In this document: piece by piece, positions 23,401 through 36,400 of the stretch
Numbering within the stretch: position 1 is the stretch's first letter
Layout: each line of letters begins with the position of its first letter
Source of the DNA: Niebla homalea
Taxonomy: Eukaryota; Ascomycota; Lecanoromycetes; Lecanorales; Ramalinaceae
Length of the DNA: 64,000 bases
NCBI GenBank assembly: GCA_019925105.1
Contig: JAHGAU010000011.1
Coordinates: forward strand, 1 to 64,000
Reading direction: 5' to 3'
Notes under the pieces: generated by a model
What the model saw: only the letters and a program-made list of their open reading frames with translations
Told to the model about the DNA's origin: nothing
Database searches by the model: none
Program-made: the position numbers and the translations under genes

Positions 23401-24566
23401 AATAACGAATAATATTAAAGTATTATCTTAAGGAATTAATTTTATCTTTAATTATTATAAATATATACTTTATGTTATATATAACTTAAATAAAAAGGAT
23501 ATTAAATCCGGAAGGCCGGAAAATATAATAAATAGAATAATTAAATATATATTAAAAAAAGTAATTGATCGTTTTAAGAATAATTTAACGGATATAAAGC
23601 TCCGTAAACGTTTAATAAAAACGTATATAAAAAGCTTAATCTTTATAAAATATACCTTAAAATAAAATAAATTACGGAAGGAATAAAAAAAAACGGAAGC
23701 TTAAAAAGGAAGAAAAGGATAAAAAAATAAACCTTAAAGCTTAAATATTCATAAATTAATTAAATCGTATAAACGGAGACCTTTAAGAAGCTACATTAAG
23801 GGTAAATTTAATATACGTTAATTACGACGGAATTATACGAGTATTATGAATAAAAGGAACGCGATAAATTAAATACCCCCAGAAGCGTATAAATAAAAGG
23901 CTTTAAAACGTCTTAATAATATAAATGACGCCTATATAATTATTAGAAATAATATTACCTTAATAATTTAAATATTAAAACCGACCTTAAAATCCATTTT
24001 AATAGAATATTAATAATTAAGCGGAAAATATAAATTAAGGGCCGTAAAATTATTAATAGAATTTATATATTAATTAAAATATTAAAGGGAACAATTAATT
24101 TATTTTAAGATTATTTAATCCGGTTAAGTTTAAAAATCTTTATATTAATAACTTTAAGTTATTTAACATAAAATTATACTTTATTTATTATAAGTATTAT
24201 AATATATTTTTAACGGAAAAATATATAAGTTATAAATAAAAATATAACGAAAATAACGTAAATTTCAATAAAAAGAAATATATATAAAAAAAGGATTAAG
24301 ATTATAAAAATAAGCGTTATAATATAGATTATTAATTACTGTTATTACTTATAACCGTACCGCTTAACGATTATTTAAACGTATTAATAAATATAATAAT
24401 TATCGTTTTAGTTATATAGGAAAAAGGAAAGGTCCTTAATAAGGTCGATAATAAAAAAGTAGTTAACGGCTTTAGTTATAAAGCCATTATTATAAAGGAA
24501 AAATACCCCTTTAATAAGGACGTTAACTACGAAGTAGGCATAATAATAAATATAGCCGTGAAACGA
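20428..24566 (+). mobile_element. Family-T retroelement-like repeat, copy T2 (hosts a solo LTR)
   Basis: This is a direct tandem repeat of T1, with the head AGAAAGGGGGAGAGCATGG at 20,428 and collinear sequence up to 23,880. It is interrupted only by a 172-bp solo LTR at 23,065-23,236. It continues past the T1 breakpoint for about 690 bp; that extension matches 40,500-41,177 of T3. The head is less mutated than in T1 (ATGGAAGACACCAAACTTGC is still readable), but frames soon hit TAA and TAG. The 3' limit near 24,566 is set by the end of similarity to T3 and the true end may lie further on. Confidence 0.5.
23065..23236. mobile_element. Solo LTR, unmutated, with 5-bp target-site duplication
   Basis: A 172-bp GC-normal insert starts TGTTATATGCACTGTGCGCA and ends GTACCTGACA. 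It is flanked by ATAAG at 23,060-23,064 and 23,237-23,241. The tandem sister copy T1 has the empty site with a single ATAAG at 19,783-19,787. TG...CA ends, a 5-bp duplication and the matching empty site together identify an LTR left by LTR-LTR recombination. It is not RIP-mutated, so it is either younger than the surrounding mutation or too short and too rare to be a target. Superfamily unknown; the small size and TGTTATATG start would suit a Copia-like element. Confidence 0.88.
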
Positions 24567-25196
24567 TAACGAATTAAAGATAATAATTTAAAAAAAGGAG
24601 TTAAGCTTATATAAATTAAAAAGTAAATAAAAAGAAAGCTAAAAAAAAGGTGAAAATTAAAAGGAAAAAAGAACTTTAATAAATTATCGGGCTATTAAAA
24701 GAGTAAGCTTTAAACGTTAAGCGGATCTTATTAATTAATAATAATATATTCATTACGATATATTTAATATAACTTTTACTATATTTTTAAAAAAAAGATA
24801 AACCGACTTATAAAGAACGTATTAAACTTTAATTATATACGTTATAAGAAAATTATAGTTATTAAGGAAGTTTTTAAAAATAACAGAAAAAAGATACAAA
24901 AGATAATTCAGAATAAATAAATTAAGATTAATAATATTGCAATTATAGGCTTAAAATAAAATCTTAAAGTTATACTTAATAAAAATAAGTAAATATACTT
25001 TATAAAAATAATAGTTATTTATTAACCGGAAGAAATAAATAAGTTATTTAATATAAAAGTTAATTAAGGATCGGATATTATTATAATTAACTTAAATATA
25101 ATAAGAAAATTATAAATAAAAAAAAAGCTTTTAAAATTGCTTAAAGTTAATTACTTAAATATATTAATAAAAAACAAAGATTATATATTATTTTAT
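24567..25196. other. Degraded repeat between T2 and LINE copy A
   Basis: AT-rich with no open frame. It is continuous with 30,991 onward once LINE copy A is removed, since copy A has a clean target duplication here. It is therefore either the 5' part of the Gypsy element that follows or the 3' part of T2. Confidence 0.4.
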
Positions 25197-25218
25197 ATAT
25201 AAATTATATAAGTGAGGA

Positions 25219-26990
25219 ATGGCGACGAACAACGGGACCTTAGAGGTCAGAAACGATGTACGCGTATATAGCTTAAGTGATAGTAAGGATAATACCTTAA
25301 ATGCGATAAGTAAAAACGGAATAATAGTAAAAATAAAAAAAGAAAAAAGGTAAACGGCCCAAATTAATAGGAACGGTAATAAATTATATGAATAACGCGA
25401 TAAATACGAAATAAAAAGGCCTTAAATCGAATAAAGAGCCTATAATTAATAAGATATATATAAAGGGACGCGTATAACGCGTAAAGGTATTATTATAGGG
25501 GGTAATAAATGAAAAGCGGAAAAAATAAAAATAATACGCGAGGATAAATAAAGGATAAGCGGAGGCGTAAAAGGCCTTATTAAGTATATATAAACTAAAA
25601 AAGAACTAAATAAAGATAAGGAAATACTAGGTAAATAGGATTAAATTATAAAAAAAAATGGTTATTAAATATATAAGGGAAAAGTAAAAAAGAAAAAAAC
25701 GGTAAAAGCGTTAAAAAGTTTCCTTATAACTATATAGAAAAATATTACGTTAAAAACCTAACCGATACTATAAATCGGATTACGGGGAATAAGAGACTTT
25801 TATATAAATACGGAAAGAAGTTTAAAAGAGTTAAAAAGGCTATATAAAGCTTAAGGGGCGATAGTAAAAATATTGGCAGACGGAAACGAAAAAAGATAAA
25901 AAGGATATATATAAAGTAAAAAAGCGACGGGGGAAGTTTTAAGGAAGGGAGCGGGGATAAATTAAGTAGCGAAAGCCGTAAAAATAGCGTTAACGTTAAT
26001 AATAAAGGAAATAGGAATAAAAAAGAAAATAACGGCGTTAAGGAAAACGAAGATAATAATTATACGATTATTAAGCGAAAAGGAAAAAAGCATAACGGTA
26101 AAGGTGAACCCGTTATAATTAATAAAAACGTTTAAAGTAACGTAAGAATTATTAATAAAATAAATTATTACGGTATATAAGCTATAAAATAAAGATATCC
26201 TCCTTAATATAACCTTATTAAAGGCGAAAAAAAGGCTAAAAAAGTTAAAAAAATAAGCCGGTAAAAAAGGGTATAAAATAATAAAGGTATTAAAGTAATC
26301 CTTCATTATCGCGATAAACGGGATATACTTAATAAAGTTTACGGGGGAAAAAGGGGAAGCCACTTTAAAACGGATAAAAAAAGAGAATACGGTTTTCCAC
26401 TTTAAGCTGGAAACTATTAATTATAATTTCCCTTTTATAATAAAAAGGTTAAACGCTTTTAATTATATAAAGAGATACTTTATAATTATTTTAAATATAA
26501 CGTTAATAAGGATATACGATAATATCCTTAATAAAGGGGTAATAAAGGGTAAATTTTTTAAATTAATAAAACCTTAAGATTAAATAGCAGATATTTATTA
26601 ATACTTTAAATATTAAAAATACGGGTATATTATTACGAGGTACCTTAATAATATAAAGTACGCGGTATATATTAAAGGGTATAATACGTATAAATACGTT
26701 AACTTAATAATAAAAAGCTTAATAAAGAACGCGCCGAAATATGCGGTATATAATAATAATAATTACTTAACGTAAAACTTATAATATATAGTAAGAATAA
26801 AGGAGACTTAATATAAAAAGATTAAAATAGCGGTTAAAGTTTAACGTTATAATTTATATGAATTTAAACCGGTAAGGCAATTAAAAATAGTCTTAAAACG
26901 TAAATAAAGCTTATTAAATAAGGAAAAGTAAAACGTAATAATTAATAACGTAAAAAAAAGGAAGCTTATAATAATATTAACTTTTAGGGC
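25219..26990 (+). pseudogene. LINE copy A ORF1 (gag-like), RIP-inactivated
   Basis: It starts MATNNGT and continues EVRND, conserved among all five 5' ends in the window, and meets its first stop within about 50 codons (AGG TAA near 25,355). Comparison with the less mutated copy C shows the stop arises from CAA or CAG. Downstream frames retain a charged, Glu/Lys-rich middle and an IKRYFxVIL-like segment near 26,470. In Tad1-type elements ORF1 encodes an RNA-binding nucleocapsid-like protein; zinc knuckles cannot be read with confidence here. The open frame on the opposite strand at 25,962-26,363 is an artefact. Confidence 0.65.
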
Positions 26991-27059
26991 CGGCCGTTTA
27001 ACCGGGATTATTATCGTAATAAAAAAATTAAAATAAATAATATTTAACTTTAAAAAGAA

Positions 27060-30000
27060 ACCGTTTATATAAATAAAAGTCGATAAAAAAGCTTAATGAA
27101 CGTTAATATTTAATATATTTACGCTTTTAAGGGTAATATAATATAACGTATACGGAAAAGTAATTAAAACCGTAATATTAATATTTAAATTTAAAAAGGT
27201 AAACGATATCGATATTATAATAATATAAAAGTTATTATATAATCTATATATTTATTCTTTAATTAATTTAAGAGATAATTTTTATTTAACCTTTAAAAGT
27301 AATAAAATAATACGGATATACTTTTTTATTAATAAAAGGTTAAATATAAATAATTAAAACGTTACTTATTACGGAAGGAACCTATATATATTCCGGATTA
27401 TATAAAAAGAAGATATTAAAGGTATTTTAAATATTTATAATATGTATAATCCGCTACCGGTTAATAAAAAAAAACCCTTTACGATCTTATTATTTAAGGA
27501 TATTATAACCGTATTTAATAAATATTTCTTAATAAAAGACTTTAATCTTTATTACGTTTAATAGAATAAAAACGGTTATATAATTAATTATATTAAATTT
27601 AAGGAATTATTAATAATTATTATATAATTTAACCTTATATTATTAATATTAAAAAAGGTTATTATATAAGAAAGTTATAAACTTAGGATTATAATTGACT
27701 TAATATTTAACTTAGAAAATATTATTAACTTAATTATAATATACGGACCTTAAAAGGATTTAAAATACGGTTTAAATTACGTTTTAATATAAATAACTTT
27801 AAATTAATTTATTAACGTAATTCCGTTTTTACCGTTTAAATAAACGTAAAAAATAATTAAGGAAATTAAAATATTAATGAAAACAGTAAAAATAATATTT
27901 TAGTTAACGGAGCTTTTTTAACTTAATAATAAAGAATAGATTAACCATTTTATAAAACGGGTAATAAAAACTTTAAATAAAGTAATTAATATTATAATTT
28001 TAATAATAAAATTATCTTAAAGAATTAAAATTTATTAAAACGAAAAATATATAAAGGTGATTATAAAAATAAAAGCGCTTATAAAGTAAGTTATTAAGTA
28101 TAAGAATTAAAAAAAACTTTAACAATTAAAGAAAGTTTAAGAAGAAAAAAAAAGAATTATTTAGAAAATTAAATAAATATACTTCCGGGCTATAATATAT
28201 AATTCAGCGGTTTCTTTTTATAATATTTAAAAGTTAATAAAATATAATAAAAAATAAAATAAAAAACTTAAACTTATTTTTAAGTTTTTACCCTTAAAAA
28301 ACTAAATAATACAATAATGAATATCTTTAACGGTAAAATTAAAACTTTTAAAAAAGTGTTCTTTCCTCCGTTATTAGAAGTAAACCTAATAAATATCGAC
28401 GGTATAATATATTTTAAATTAATAATAATAAGTAAAATAATAACTTAAAAGATAATAATTAAAGCGATTAATAAATTAAAAAAGGATAAAACCCCGGATT
28501 TAACGGTATATTAAATAAATTCTTATTTATAATAACGTTATTATTTAAAAAGGTTTTTACTTATTTATTTTAAGTTTACTTTAATATAAAATATTACTTT
28601 TATAAATTTAAAGAGGTTAAAACGATTATCCTTAAGAAGTTAATTAAATTAAATTACTTAGAAATAAAATTATATAAACTTATAGTATTCCTTTATACGT
28701 TAAAAAAAACTTTAAAAATAATAATTATAAAGATCTTAAGTAATTACGTAAAAGGGTATAAATTACTTTTTAATTAATAAATAAAGGTAAAAAGAAAACG
28801 GTTAACGGAAACGGCTCTTAAAAACTTAATTAATAGCGTATATATAATATAAAGTTATAAAAAAAAAATATATTATAAATCTTCTTTCTTTAAATATTAT
28901 AAAAACGTTTAATAAGGTAAATTATTAAAGGTTGCTATATAATTTACAGAAAAAGGGGGTTTTATTTTTTTCGTAAATTAAATAAAGAGTTTTTAAGTAA
29001 TTAAACAATATTAATTAACCTAAAATAAAAAATAAATATAATAAAACCCGCGATAATAAAGATTCCTTAGGGGTTATTTATCTTTTTAGTTTTATTTTTA
29101 TTTTTTAACGACCCGCTTATTAAAAACTTAATAAAGTTAAAATAAAAAATTTAAATAAAGGGCTTTATTAACGATATTTACCTTTTAACCTATAGTACGT
29201 TTATTTATATAAACTATTTAAAGCTAAAACAAATTTATAAAGTTTACTTATAATAAATAAAAATATATAAAGCTTAATTTAACTTATATAAATATAAGTT
29301 TATTTATATAATAAAGAACCTAAAGTTATATAATATAATAGCTATAATAGACTTAAATAATATAACGGTAAAACCGGAAGTTAATATTAAAGTATTCGGT
29401 TTATAAATCGATAAAAAATTAAATTAAAAGGATTATATAAAAAAGGTTTAAAAGAAAATAATTTTATAAGAAAAAGGCCTTATTTATTTTACGGCGTTAA
29501 CGTAAAGAGCTACTTTATAAAAAATTAAAACCGTTTATTAAGCGGTTATAAAGTTTATGATAACGTACGTAATAATTATTTAATATATATTTAAAGGTAT
29601 ACTTAAATATAGGAAAAAGTCCGTTTAGTAATTATAGAAAGTTTAAAACTGATACTTAAAAATAATAAGTAAAGTATATAAAGCGATTCCTATCCCGGTA
29701 TTAAAATTTAAGGTCTTTATATTATTAATAAAGCTAACCTTAAATTAAATAATCGCTTAAACGAAGCTTAAAAAAGGTATAAACTTAATTATATTAATAG
29801 GAAATAAACGTATTTATTAAAATTATAAGAAGCCTTAAATAAAAACCGTAAAAAAACGGTAATTACCCCCTTTATAAAAGTTAAATTAAAATAAGTTAAA
29901 AAAGAAATTAATTTAATTTACGTTTAAAAAGTTAACATAAGAGTATATAAACTCTTATTTAAAGTAAAAGCGGTAGAGGAAAAAAAGGCTATAAGGATAA

Positions 30001-30640
30001 AGTTAATAATGATTATTTTATAAATTATAAAGAAATAAATAGAGTATTAACGTAGATATAAAGAATTAATCCCTTAAAAATAATAGTACCCGGTATTAAA
30101 TAATAATAAAGTTATTAATAAGCATCTTTGGCATTATAGGATTATAAAGAAAAGTAATAATACTTTAATAATTTAACTCCGGATAAATAAAAATAACTTA
30201 ATTTACTTCCTTTTTATTATATACGTTAATAACCGGATTAACGTTAATTATAAATATAAATAATAAAAGTAAAACGCCGTATACGTATTAATCTTTAATT
30301 TACTATTTAAGGAGTTTAAACCGGAATTAATTAAAAGGGTAAAAATTAATAACTATCGCTAAATACTTATTAGTAAAAAAAGTATTAAAGCGGTTATTAA
30401 ATTTATAATAATTACGGGTTTATTATTATAGTTTAATTTAATTAAAGAAATAAAAAAAATGGTTAAAAATTTAACTAAGAAACTTCGCCGTTAATCCGGA
30501 GGTAAAAAATAACGGCGGGAAAACTATACTTAATAGGGGGCTAAAGGGGCTATAAATATTAAAACAATATAAAAAACGATATTATATTGGTCGGTAAAGT
30601 CGTATAAATAAAATAATAATAATATATATATTAATAAAAA
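27060..30640 (+). pseudogene. LINE copy A ORF2 (endonuclease-reverse transcriptase), RIP-inactivated
   Basis: Readable remnants in order: endonuclease block LYNPYIYSS near 27,235-27,265 and KDFNLYYV at 27,535-27,560 (the GDFN motif of AP-type endonucleases); reverse transcriptase KKDKTPDL near 28,478-28,505 (from a K-x-K-A-P-G-x-D motif); the catalytic F-x-D-D box seen as FINDIYLL at 29,164-29,187, with one Asp changed to Asn; KHLWHYRII at 30,119-30,145 and IQLR-x-x-K near 30,175, matching the C-terminal segment of Tad1-like ORF2. Multiple TAA/TAG codons interrupt it. Copies B and C show the same motifs. The family assignment rests on motif order recalled from Tad1-clade LINEs. Confidence 0.75.
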
Positions 30641-30990
30641 TATTTAATAATATAATCGGAATTCTAAAATTTTAATATTAAATAAACCTATAAAGTAACG
30701 GAAAAGTAATAAATTTAAAAATAACCTTTAAGTGGATTCGGTCGTAATATTATAGGTTTTCTTGGAAAAAGTATATAAATAAATTCTTACTTTTTAAACG
30801 GCCGTAAATGCTTTTAACCCTTAAGACGTAAGTAGAAACTGGGTGGACACCGGTTTTTATTCTTAACGTTATAGATATCGGGTTTTTTGCGGTTATTAAT
30901 AAGGTTAAATAGCCGAGTATTAAAGAACGCCGGAATTAGCTTAGCTAGATCCGTAGTATAAATCAATCAATCAATCAATATAAATTATAT

Positions 30991-32450
30991 TTAATATCTA
31001 AGTCCTAAGAATAATTAAATCGGTATAAATATTTATAATATTAAAAAGTAATTTAAATTATAATATCTTATTAGGACTTTTATAATTAAAGTTAATTATA
31101 ATTAACTTTAAGATTTAAATAAAAATATTACAAATTAAGGATATTATTTATACAGAAAATATTTAATTACTTAAACCCTAAATATATTTATTAAGTAAAA
31201 TACGTTAAAAGCCAGTATAAACGAAATTATATTATAAAAACGTAATAATATTAAAAGAAGAAATTAAATTAAACTTATTTAAATATAAAAATAATAAAAA
31301 AAGCTTAAAGAATAAATTAAAAAATAAAAAGAATAATTAAAATTAATAAACTATAAAAAAAGAAAAAGTTTAAAGAATAAAATTGGTTTTAAAAGCGTAT
31401 ATTTTAATAATTGATTAATAAGAAAAGAAGGATATATTTATATACTTAAGGAGAAGAAAAAATATATAAAAGATAATCGGAATAAGTAAGGGAAAATTAA
31501 AAGTAAATTAAAGTAATAAAACGGGATAAAAGAAATAAATTAAATAGAAAGTAAATAAAAATAATTAAATAAAAGTTTAAAAAAATCAGAAGGGATAAAA
31601 AGGCAGCGGGAGCATTTAAGAAACAATAAAGAAGCTCAGAAATATTAGGGAAACAATAAAGGAATTAAGGAAGATATAATAAATAATTTAATTAATAGTT
31701 TAAAATTAAAAATAAACTTTATTTTATATTAATAATAGCTTATTAAATAAAAACGGAAGATAATCAGATTTATAAATTTAATACCTAGTAAAATAAATAA
31801 AGAAATAATATAATATTTAAAGTTATTATTAATTATATAAAATAACGTTAAACGATATAAAGAATATATAATATGTAAAGAAGAAACGATATTAATTAAA
31901 TTAATAATATTTATAATAAAAAAGACGGATAAATATATATGTTAAAAGAATAATTAATAACTTAAAAAAACTAATAATAAAAAAAAAGTTATATATTAAA
32001 ATAATATAAAAAAGAAAATAAAGTAAATAAAAAAAAAGATAATAAAAATTATTTACTTATTATAGAAAGTATAATCTTAAGAATTAAATAACCCAATAAC
32101 TTAACAACTTATCAAGGACTACCAGAGTATAAGTATAATATTTATTAAGTCTATCTAAGGTACGTATATAAAATAATAAATAAGTTAATTTTAAAATTAA
32201 AAAATAAAGAAATAGATATTAAGTTAAAGTTATTATAAGTTATATTCTTAACGGATAAAAGGGTAATAAAAAGAAAGATTAATACTTTAAAGTTATATAA
32301 AAAGTTATAAATATAAATAAAAGAAAAAAATATTATATTAAAAGATATTATTTTAAATAATTAAATATAACTTAAAATACTTTAAGTACTATAAACGTAT
32401 AAGGATATAAGTATAAAAGAATTATATAAGATTTTAATAACGGATTTTTT
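30991..32450 (+). mobile_element. Degraded 5' part of Gypsy-like element (gag/protease region, unreadable)
   Basis: Very A-rich sequence with Lys/Glu/Asn-biased broken frames lies upstream of the Gypsy reverse transcriptase. By position it should hold gag and protease, but no zinc knuckle or D-S/T-G motif survives. Its left part continues across LINE copy A to 25,196. Confidence 0.4.
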
Positions 32451-32460
32451 CCTATATAAA

Positions 32461-35400
32461 ATAATTTTAAAATTAAAAATTAAGTTATATAAAATTACCG
32501 TTAAAAAGCTATTAGATAATAAGGAGTAATAACTTAAAATAATTATATAAAAAGGAATTAAGTTAAATATATATGAAAAATATATATAAATAGATAAATA
32601 AATAAATATATAAAACGTACTTTTTATACTTATAAAAAAAAAAGGTAAAATTAAATTATAACTTATATTTAATTATTACTTTATATATAAAGTATTACCT
32701 ATATTTTATATAGAATTAATAGAAAAAAATATATAATTTATTAAGAATTTTATTATATAAAACTTTTTTTAAATAAATATAAAGTATAAGTATTAAGTAA
32801 TTAAAGTATATTCTGACGAATAATATTATCTTATTTTTAACGTATTAAGTATTAAATAGTTATAATTAATAAGGATACCTTAAGGAATATATATATCCTT
32901 CTTTATTTTTATTAAGCTTATAAATATTATATTAAGAATTATCCTTAAATTAAACTTAAAGTTATCCTTTTTTATTCTTAAAAAAGAATATATTTTTATT
33001 AACTTAACCTTTTACCTTAATAATATCTTTAAAATATATAGGATATAAGAAGAATAGTTTATTTTTTTAAGAGATTATTTCTTTCTATAAATTTTATAAT
33101 TAAAGTTAAAGTTATTATTTAATAAGTTAAAAATTAATATAATAAAAATTAAAATATTAAAAAAAGATTATAAGGTAAAAGGACGTATACGAATTAAACT
33201 TAAAAAATATAAAAAGATATTTAATTAACTTATACCGTAAAATATAAGAAACATTAAAAAATTCTTAAGTACCATTAATATAATAAGAAAATGGATTTAA
33301 AGCTTTATAAAAATAACTCGCCCGTTTATTTATTTAATCGGAAATATAAAGTAAAAATGGGAAAAGTTAGAAGATATATTGTTTTAATTTATATAAAATA
33401 TAATAATAGGGGCTAAAGCTTTATTTAAATAAGATCTTAAAATACCGGTTTATATATATATTAATACCTTAAAATATAGAGCCGGATATTATATTATTTA
33501 AGTTTAAAACGGTTATACCATCTTATTTATTTATAATTTATATACGATAAATAAGGTAAAACGTAATTACGATATTTATAAGCGAGAATTAATGGTTATT
33601 ATTACGTTTAAGGAAAGGTTCTTTTATATATTAAATATAAAAAAAGTTTTAATTATATATATAAATTATAAGTTACTTATAAAATTTATAAATATAAATT
33701 ATTATAAGGATATCTTTATAAAATAAATAAGTAAATTAAGAAAATTATATATTAAAATTAAATATATTAAAAAAGAGATTAATAAAGCTACGGATAACTT
33801 ATTAAGGGTATTATTTAATAGCTTAAATTATATATTTAATAAAATAATAAAGAAAATAATTTTTAAGATATAAAAAAATAAAAATAATATAATTTATTTC
33901 TAAAACAATAATAAAAAAAAATATTATATTATATTAAAGGAGCTTTTTAAGGAAATAAAGAAAAATAAAATTAATATTTATAATAATATATAAATTACGA
34001 TATAATAGTTAAAGGGTTAATTAACTTAAAACGTAAAAGGAAAATTAACGGAGAAAAGCGTAAATAGAAGAAAGAAAATAAATATAAAAAAATTATAATT
34101 ATAAAGGATAATTAATAATAAGTTAAAACGGATATATAATATAAAATTAAATAATAATTACAAAAAAAAAAATTATATAAATCGATTATAAGCTTATGGA
34201 GTTATTAAAATTTAAAGAATTATTCTATTATAAAAATAATAATTAATATATTAATATTATTAAATATCTTAAAATAAAGATAAAATTAAAAAAGAAAAAT
34301 ACGGTTTAATAAGTTAAATTTAATAAGTATTTTACGAACTATAAATTTAATTTAATTATTAATAAGTTATTTGACTAATATAAAAAGCGTTAAACGATAT
34401 ATTTAATAAAGGAAGAAATAATATAAATACTTAAAAAGGTTTATAATAACGCGGGATATTTCTTATTAAAAATTATATTAAAGAAATTACGGTATTATTA
34501 TTAATAACCGGATATAATAAAAGATATTATAGAAATATATATAAGGATACCTAGTTTATATAAAGTAGATATATAGAAGCTATATAGTTCCATTAAGTCC
34601 AATTAAGGTGGAAGCTTTTTTTAATTTATTTAAAGCGGACTTTATTAGCTTTTTTAAATAAGTATAACAGGGTCTTTAATACGTTTTTAATATAATAAAT
34701 TATTTCTTACGATCTATATAATTATTTTATACCGTATTAATTAAAGTAAAGAACGTAATTATTATATTAAAAAAATATATAACTTATTACTTAAAATCCG
34801 TTATAATATATATAAATATCGGGAAGGTATTTATAAATAAAAATATAAGAAGCTTCTTTTAATTATATAATATTTTATCCTTATATTAAGTATAATATAT
34901 AAAATAATAAATATAATAAAGTTTAATAATTACATTTAATAAAATATTATAAGGAAAATATAAACTTAATAAAAATATAATTAAATATAAACGGGAAAAT
35001 TAATAATATTAAGTATTAACTTAAGATATATTAAATATTTAAAATACGTTTTTATTAATATTTATTTTAAGGTTAAGCCGGATATAATATATAAACGTAA
35101 CGTAATTAAATTAAAAGTTAAAATACGTATTATAAAAAGAATAATACCGTTTTTAAAAAAAGTAATATATAAAGTTATTTAAGGATTTATAATAGAGCGG
35201 GTAAATATTAAAAAGGAGTTATAAAAGAAATTAAATATAATAAAAGACCGATAAAAAAAATATTATGATAAAAGAATATAAAATTAAAACCCGTTAAAAA
35301 AAGGGTAATTAATTATATAATAGGATTTTACCCTTAATCTTAAGAAACTTAAGCCTTATTAAGTCGGATTATTTATTATTAAAAGCTTTATAAAAGAATA

Positions 35401-35500
35401 TAAAGCTTTATATATATTAAAAAAAATAAATAAAACTCTTATATTTAATTTATTTTATAGGGATTATCTTAAAGTATTTATTCCGTATACCGGGTATCTT
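32461..35500 (+). pseudogene. Ty3/Gypsy pol remnant: reverse transcriptase, RNase H, integrase
   Basis: Reverse transcriptase from 32,461: spacing fits the K-ELxxL...KGI segment, then LFILIKKKGKIKL near 32,610 (the FVxKKDGxxRxCxDYR block). The active-site Y-L-D-D reads YLNNI at 33,013-33,027, both Asp changed to Asn by G-to-A. A W-K-W-E segment follows near 33,350. RNase H: RNYDIYKRELMVII near 33,560-33,605, the ERNYxxYDRELLAIV motif, followed by a TDHKxL remnant. Integrase: YNNAGYFLLK at 34,440-34,470 and RYYYxxPDIIKDIIEIYI through 34,545, the GHFGxxKT...YYWPxM...YVxxC zinc-binding part, with Cys codons lost. Stops occur throughout. The domain order RT-RH-IN is that of Gypsy elements. Confidence 0.8.
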
Positions 35501-35732
35501 AAACCCTCCGATGAACCAAAGTTAAAAATAATAAAGAGAATTAGGATCCGGCGGGTATAAATAAAGAATATTTTAAGCCTTTAAAAACCGTTATAATTAT
35601 AAATAATACGGTTTAAAAGGAGGAAATATATATAAGTAATATAATACCGTTTCCTTTATACTTTTATTTTATTTATTTTATATTTCGGTATATTAAAGAT
35701 CTTAAGAAAATATAGATTTAAAAATTAAAAAA

Positions 35733-36400
35733 AAGGGGGGAAGAAAAGGAATAAATAGCCATTTTAATAAACATAATTAAAAATGAAAAACTAAAAAAAA
35801 AAGGGAAGTAAAAATATAATAAAAATTCAGAGAAAATAAATAGAAATAAAAAGATATTAAGCCTTTAACCTTTTATTTATAGTTTTTTATTTATTATATT
35901 ATAAGCTATAAAATAATAAAATTATAAAAAGTTATAATTATTTATAATTAAAAATATTTCCTTAAAAAGAAAAAGAGAATATATTAAAAGTAATATATAA
36001 ATAAAAGTATAATTAAGTATTAAGGTTATATATTAAAAAATCTATTTAAAAGGACGCCTTTTTTACGGACTATAAGTTTATATATTAAATTTATTATAAA
36101 TATTACGTTAAGAATACGGGTAAAATATATTATTAATATATATAAAAAATTTATTTTAAATAACTAATAATTAAAGCTTTAACTATATTTTAAAGATAGG
36201 TAATTAAACTTAATATTGTCCTTTATTATGGTAATTATAGGGCATAAGACCGTATTAATTATTCTATCTTAAGAATAAAAAAGGAAGCGGAGTAAGAGGA
36301 CAGGTATATATATAAGGATATAACCTAAAACGAAAATAACCTATTATTAAGGAGGTGACTTAACGGGTAAACCCGGTAACGTAACTAAAGGAGCTAATAA
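35733..36400 (+). mobile_element. Probable 3' end of the Gypsy element (polypurine tract and possible LTR)
   Basis: A purine run AAAAAAAAGGGGGGAAGAAA near 35,736-35,756 lies about 230 bp past the last readable pol sequence, where a polypurine tract is expected. The following 600 bp is AT-rich with no frame. No matching 5' LTR was found upstream, so the LTR call is only positional. Confidence 0.35.

Larger units (their letters stand above)
25210..30977 (+). mobile_element. Tad1-like LINE, full-length copy A
   Basis: A 5,768-bp element flanked by the 13-bp duplication ATATAAATTATAT at 25,197-25,209 and 30,978-30,990. It starts with a 9-nt leader and ATG at 25,219, and ends in the tail AAATCAATCAATCAATCAAT. 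ORF1 (about 25,219-26,990) is gag-like. ORF2 (about 27,060-30,640) holds an AP-endonuclease domain, a reverse transcriptase and a C-terminal HL-x-HYR region typical of Tad1-clade elements. All frames carry many RIP stops. The family has at least two further full-length copies (B, C) and several fragments in this window. Confidence 0.85.

Noticed and set aside
25962..26363. Minus-strand frame opposite LINE copy A ORF1 (also 42,503-43,064 in copy B)
   Set aside because: Antisense to gag-like ORF1; present only because RIP removed the complement of antisense stops. Hydrophobic and without a domain.
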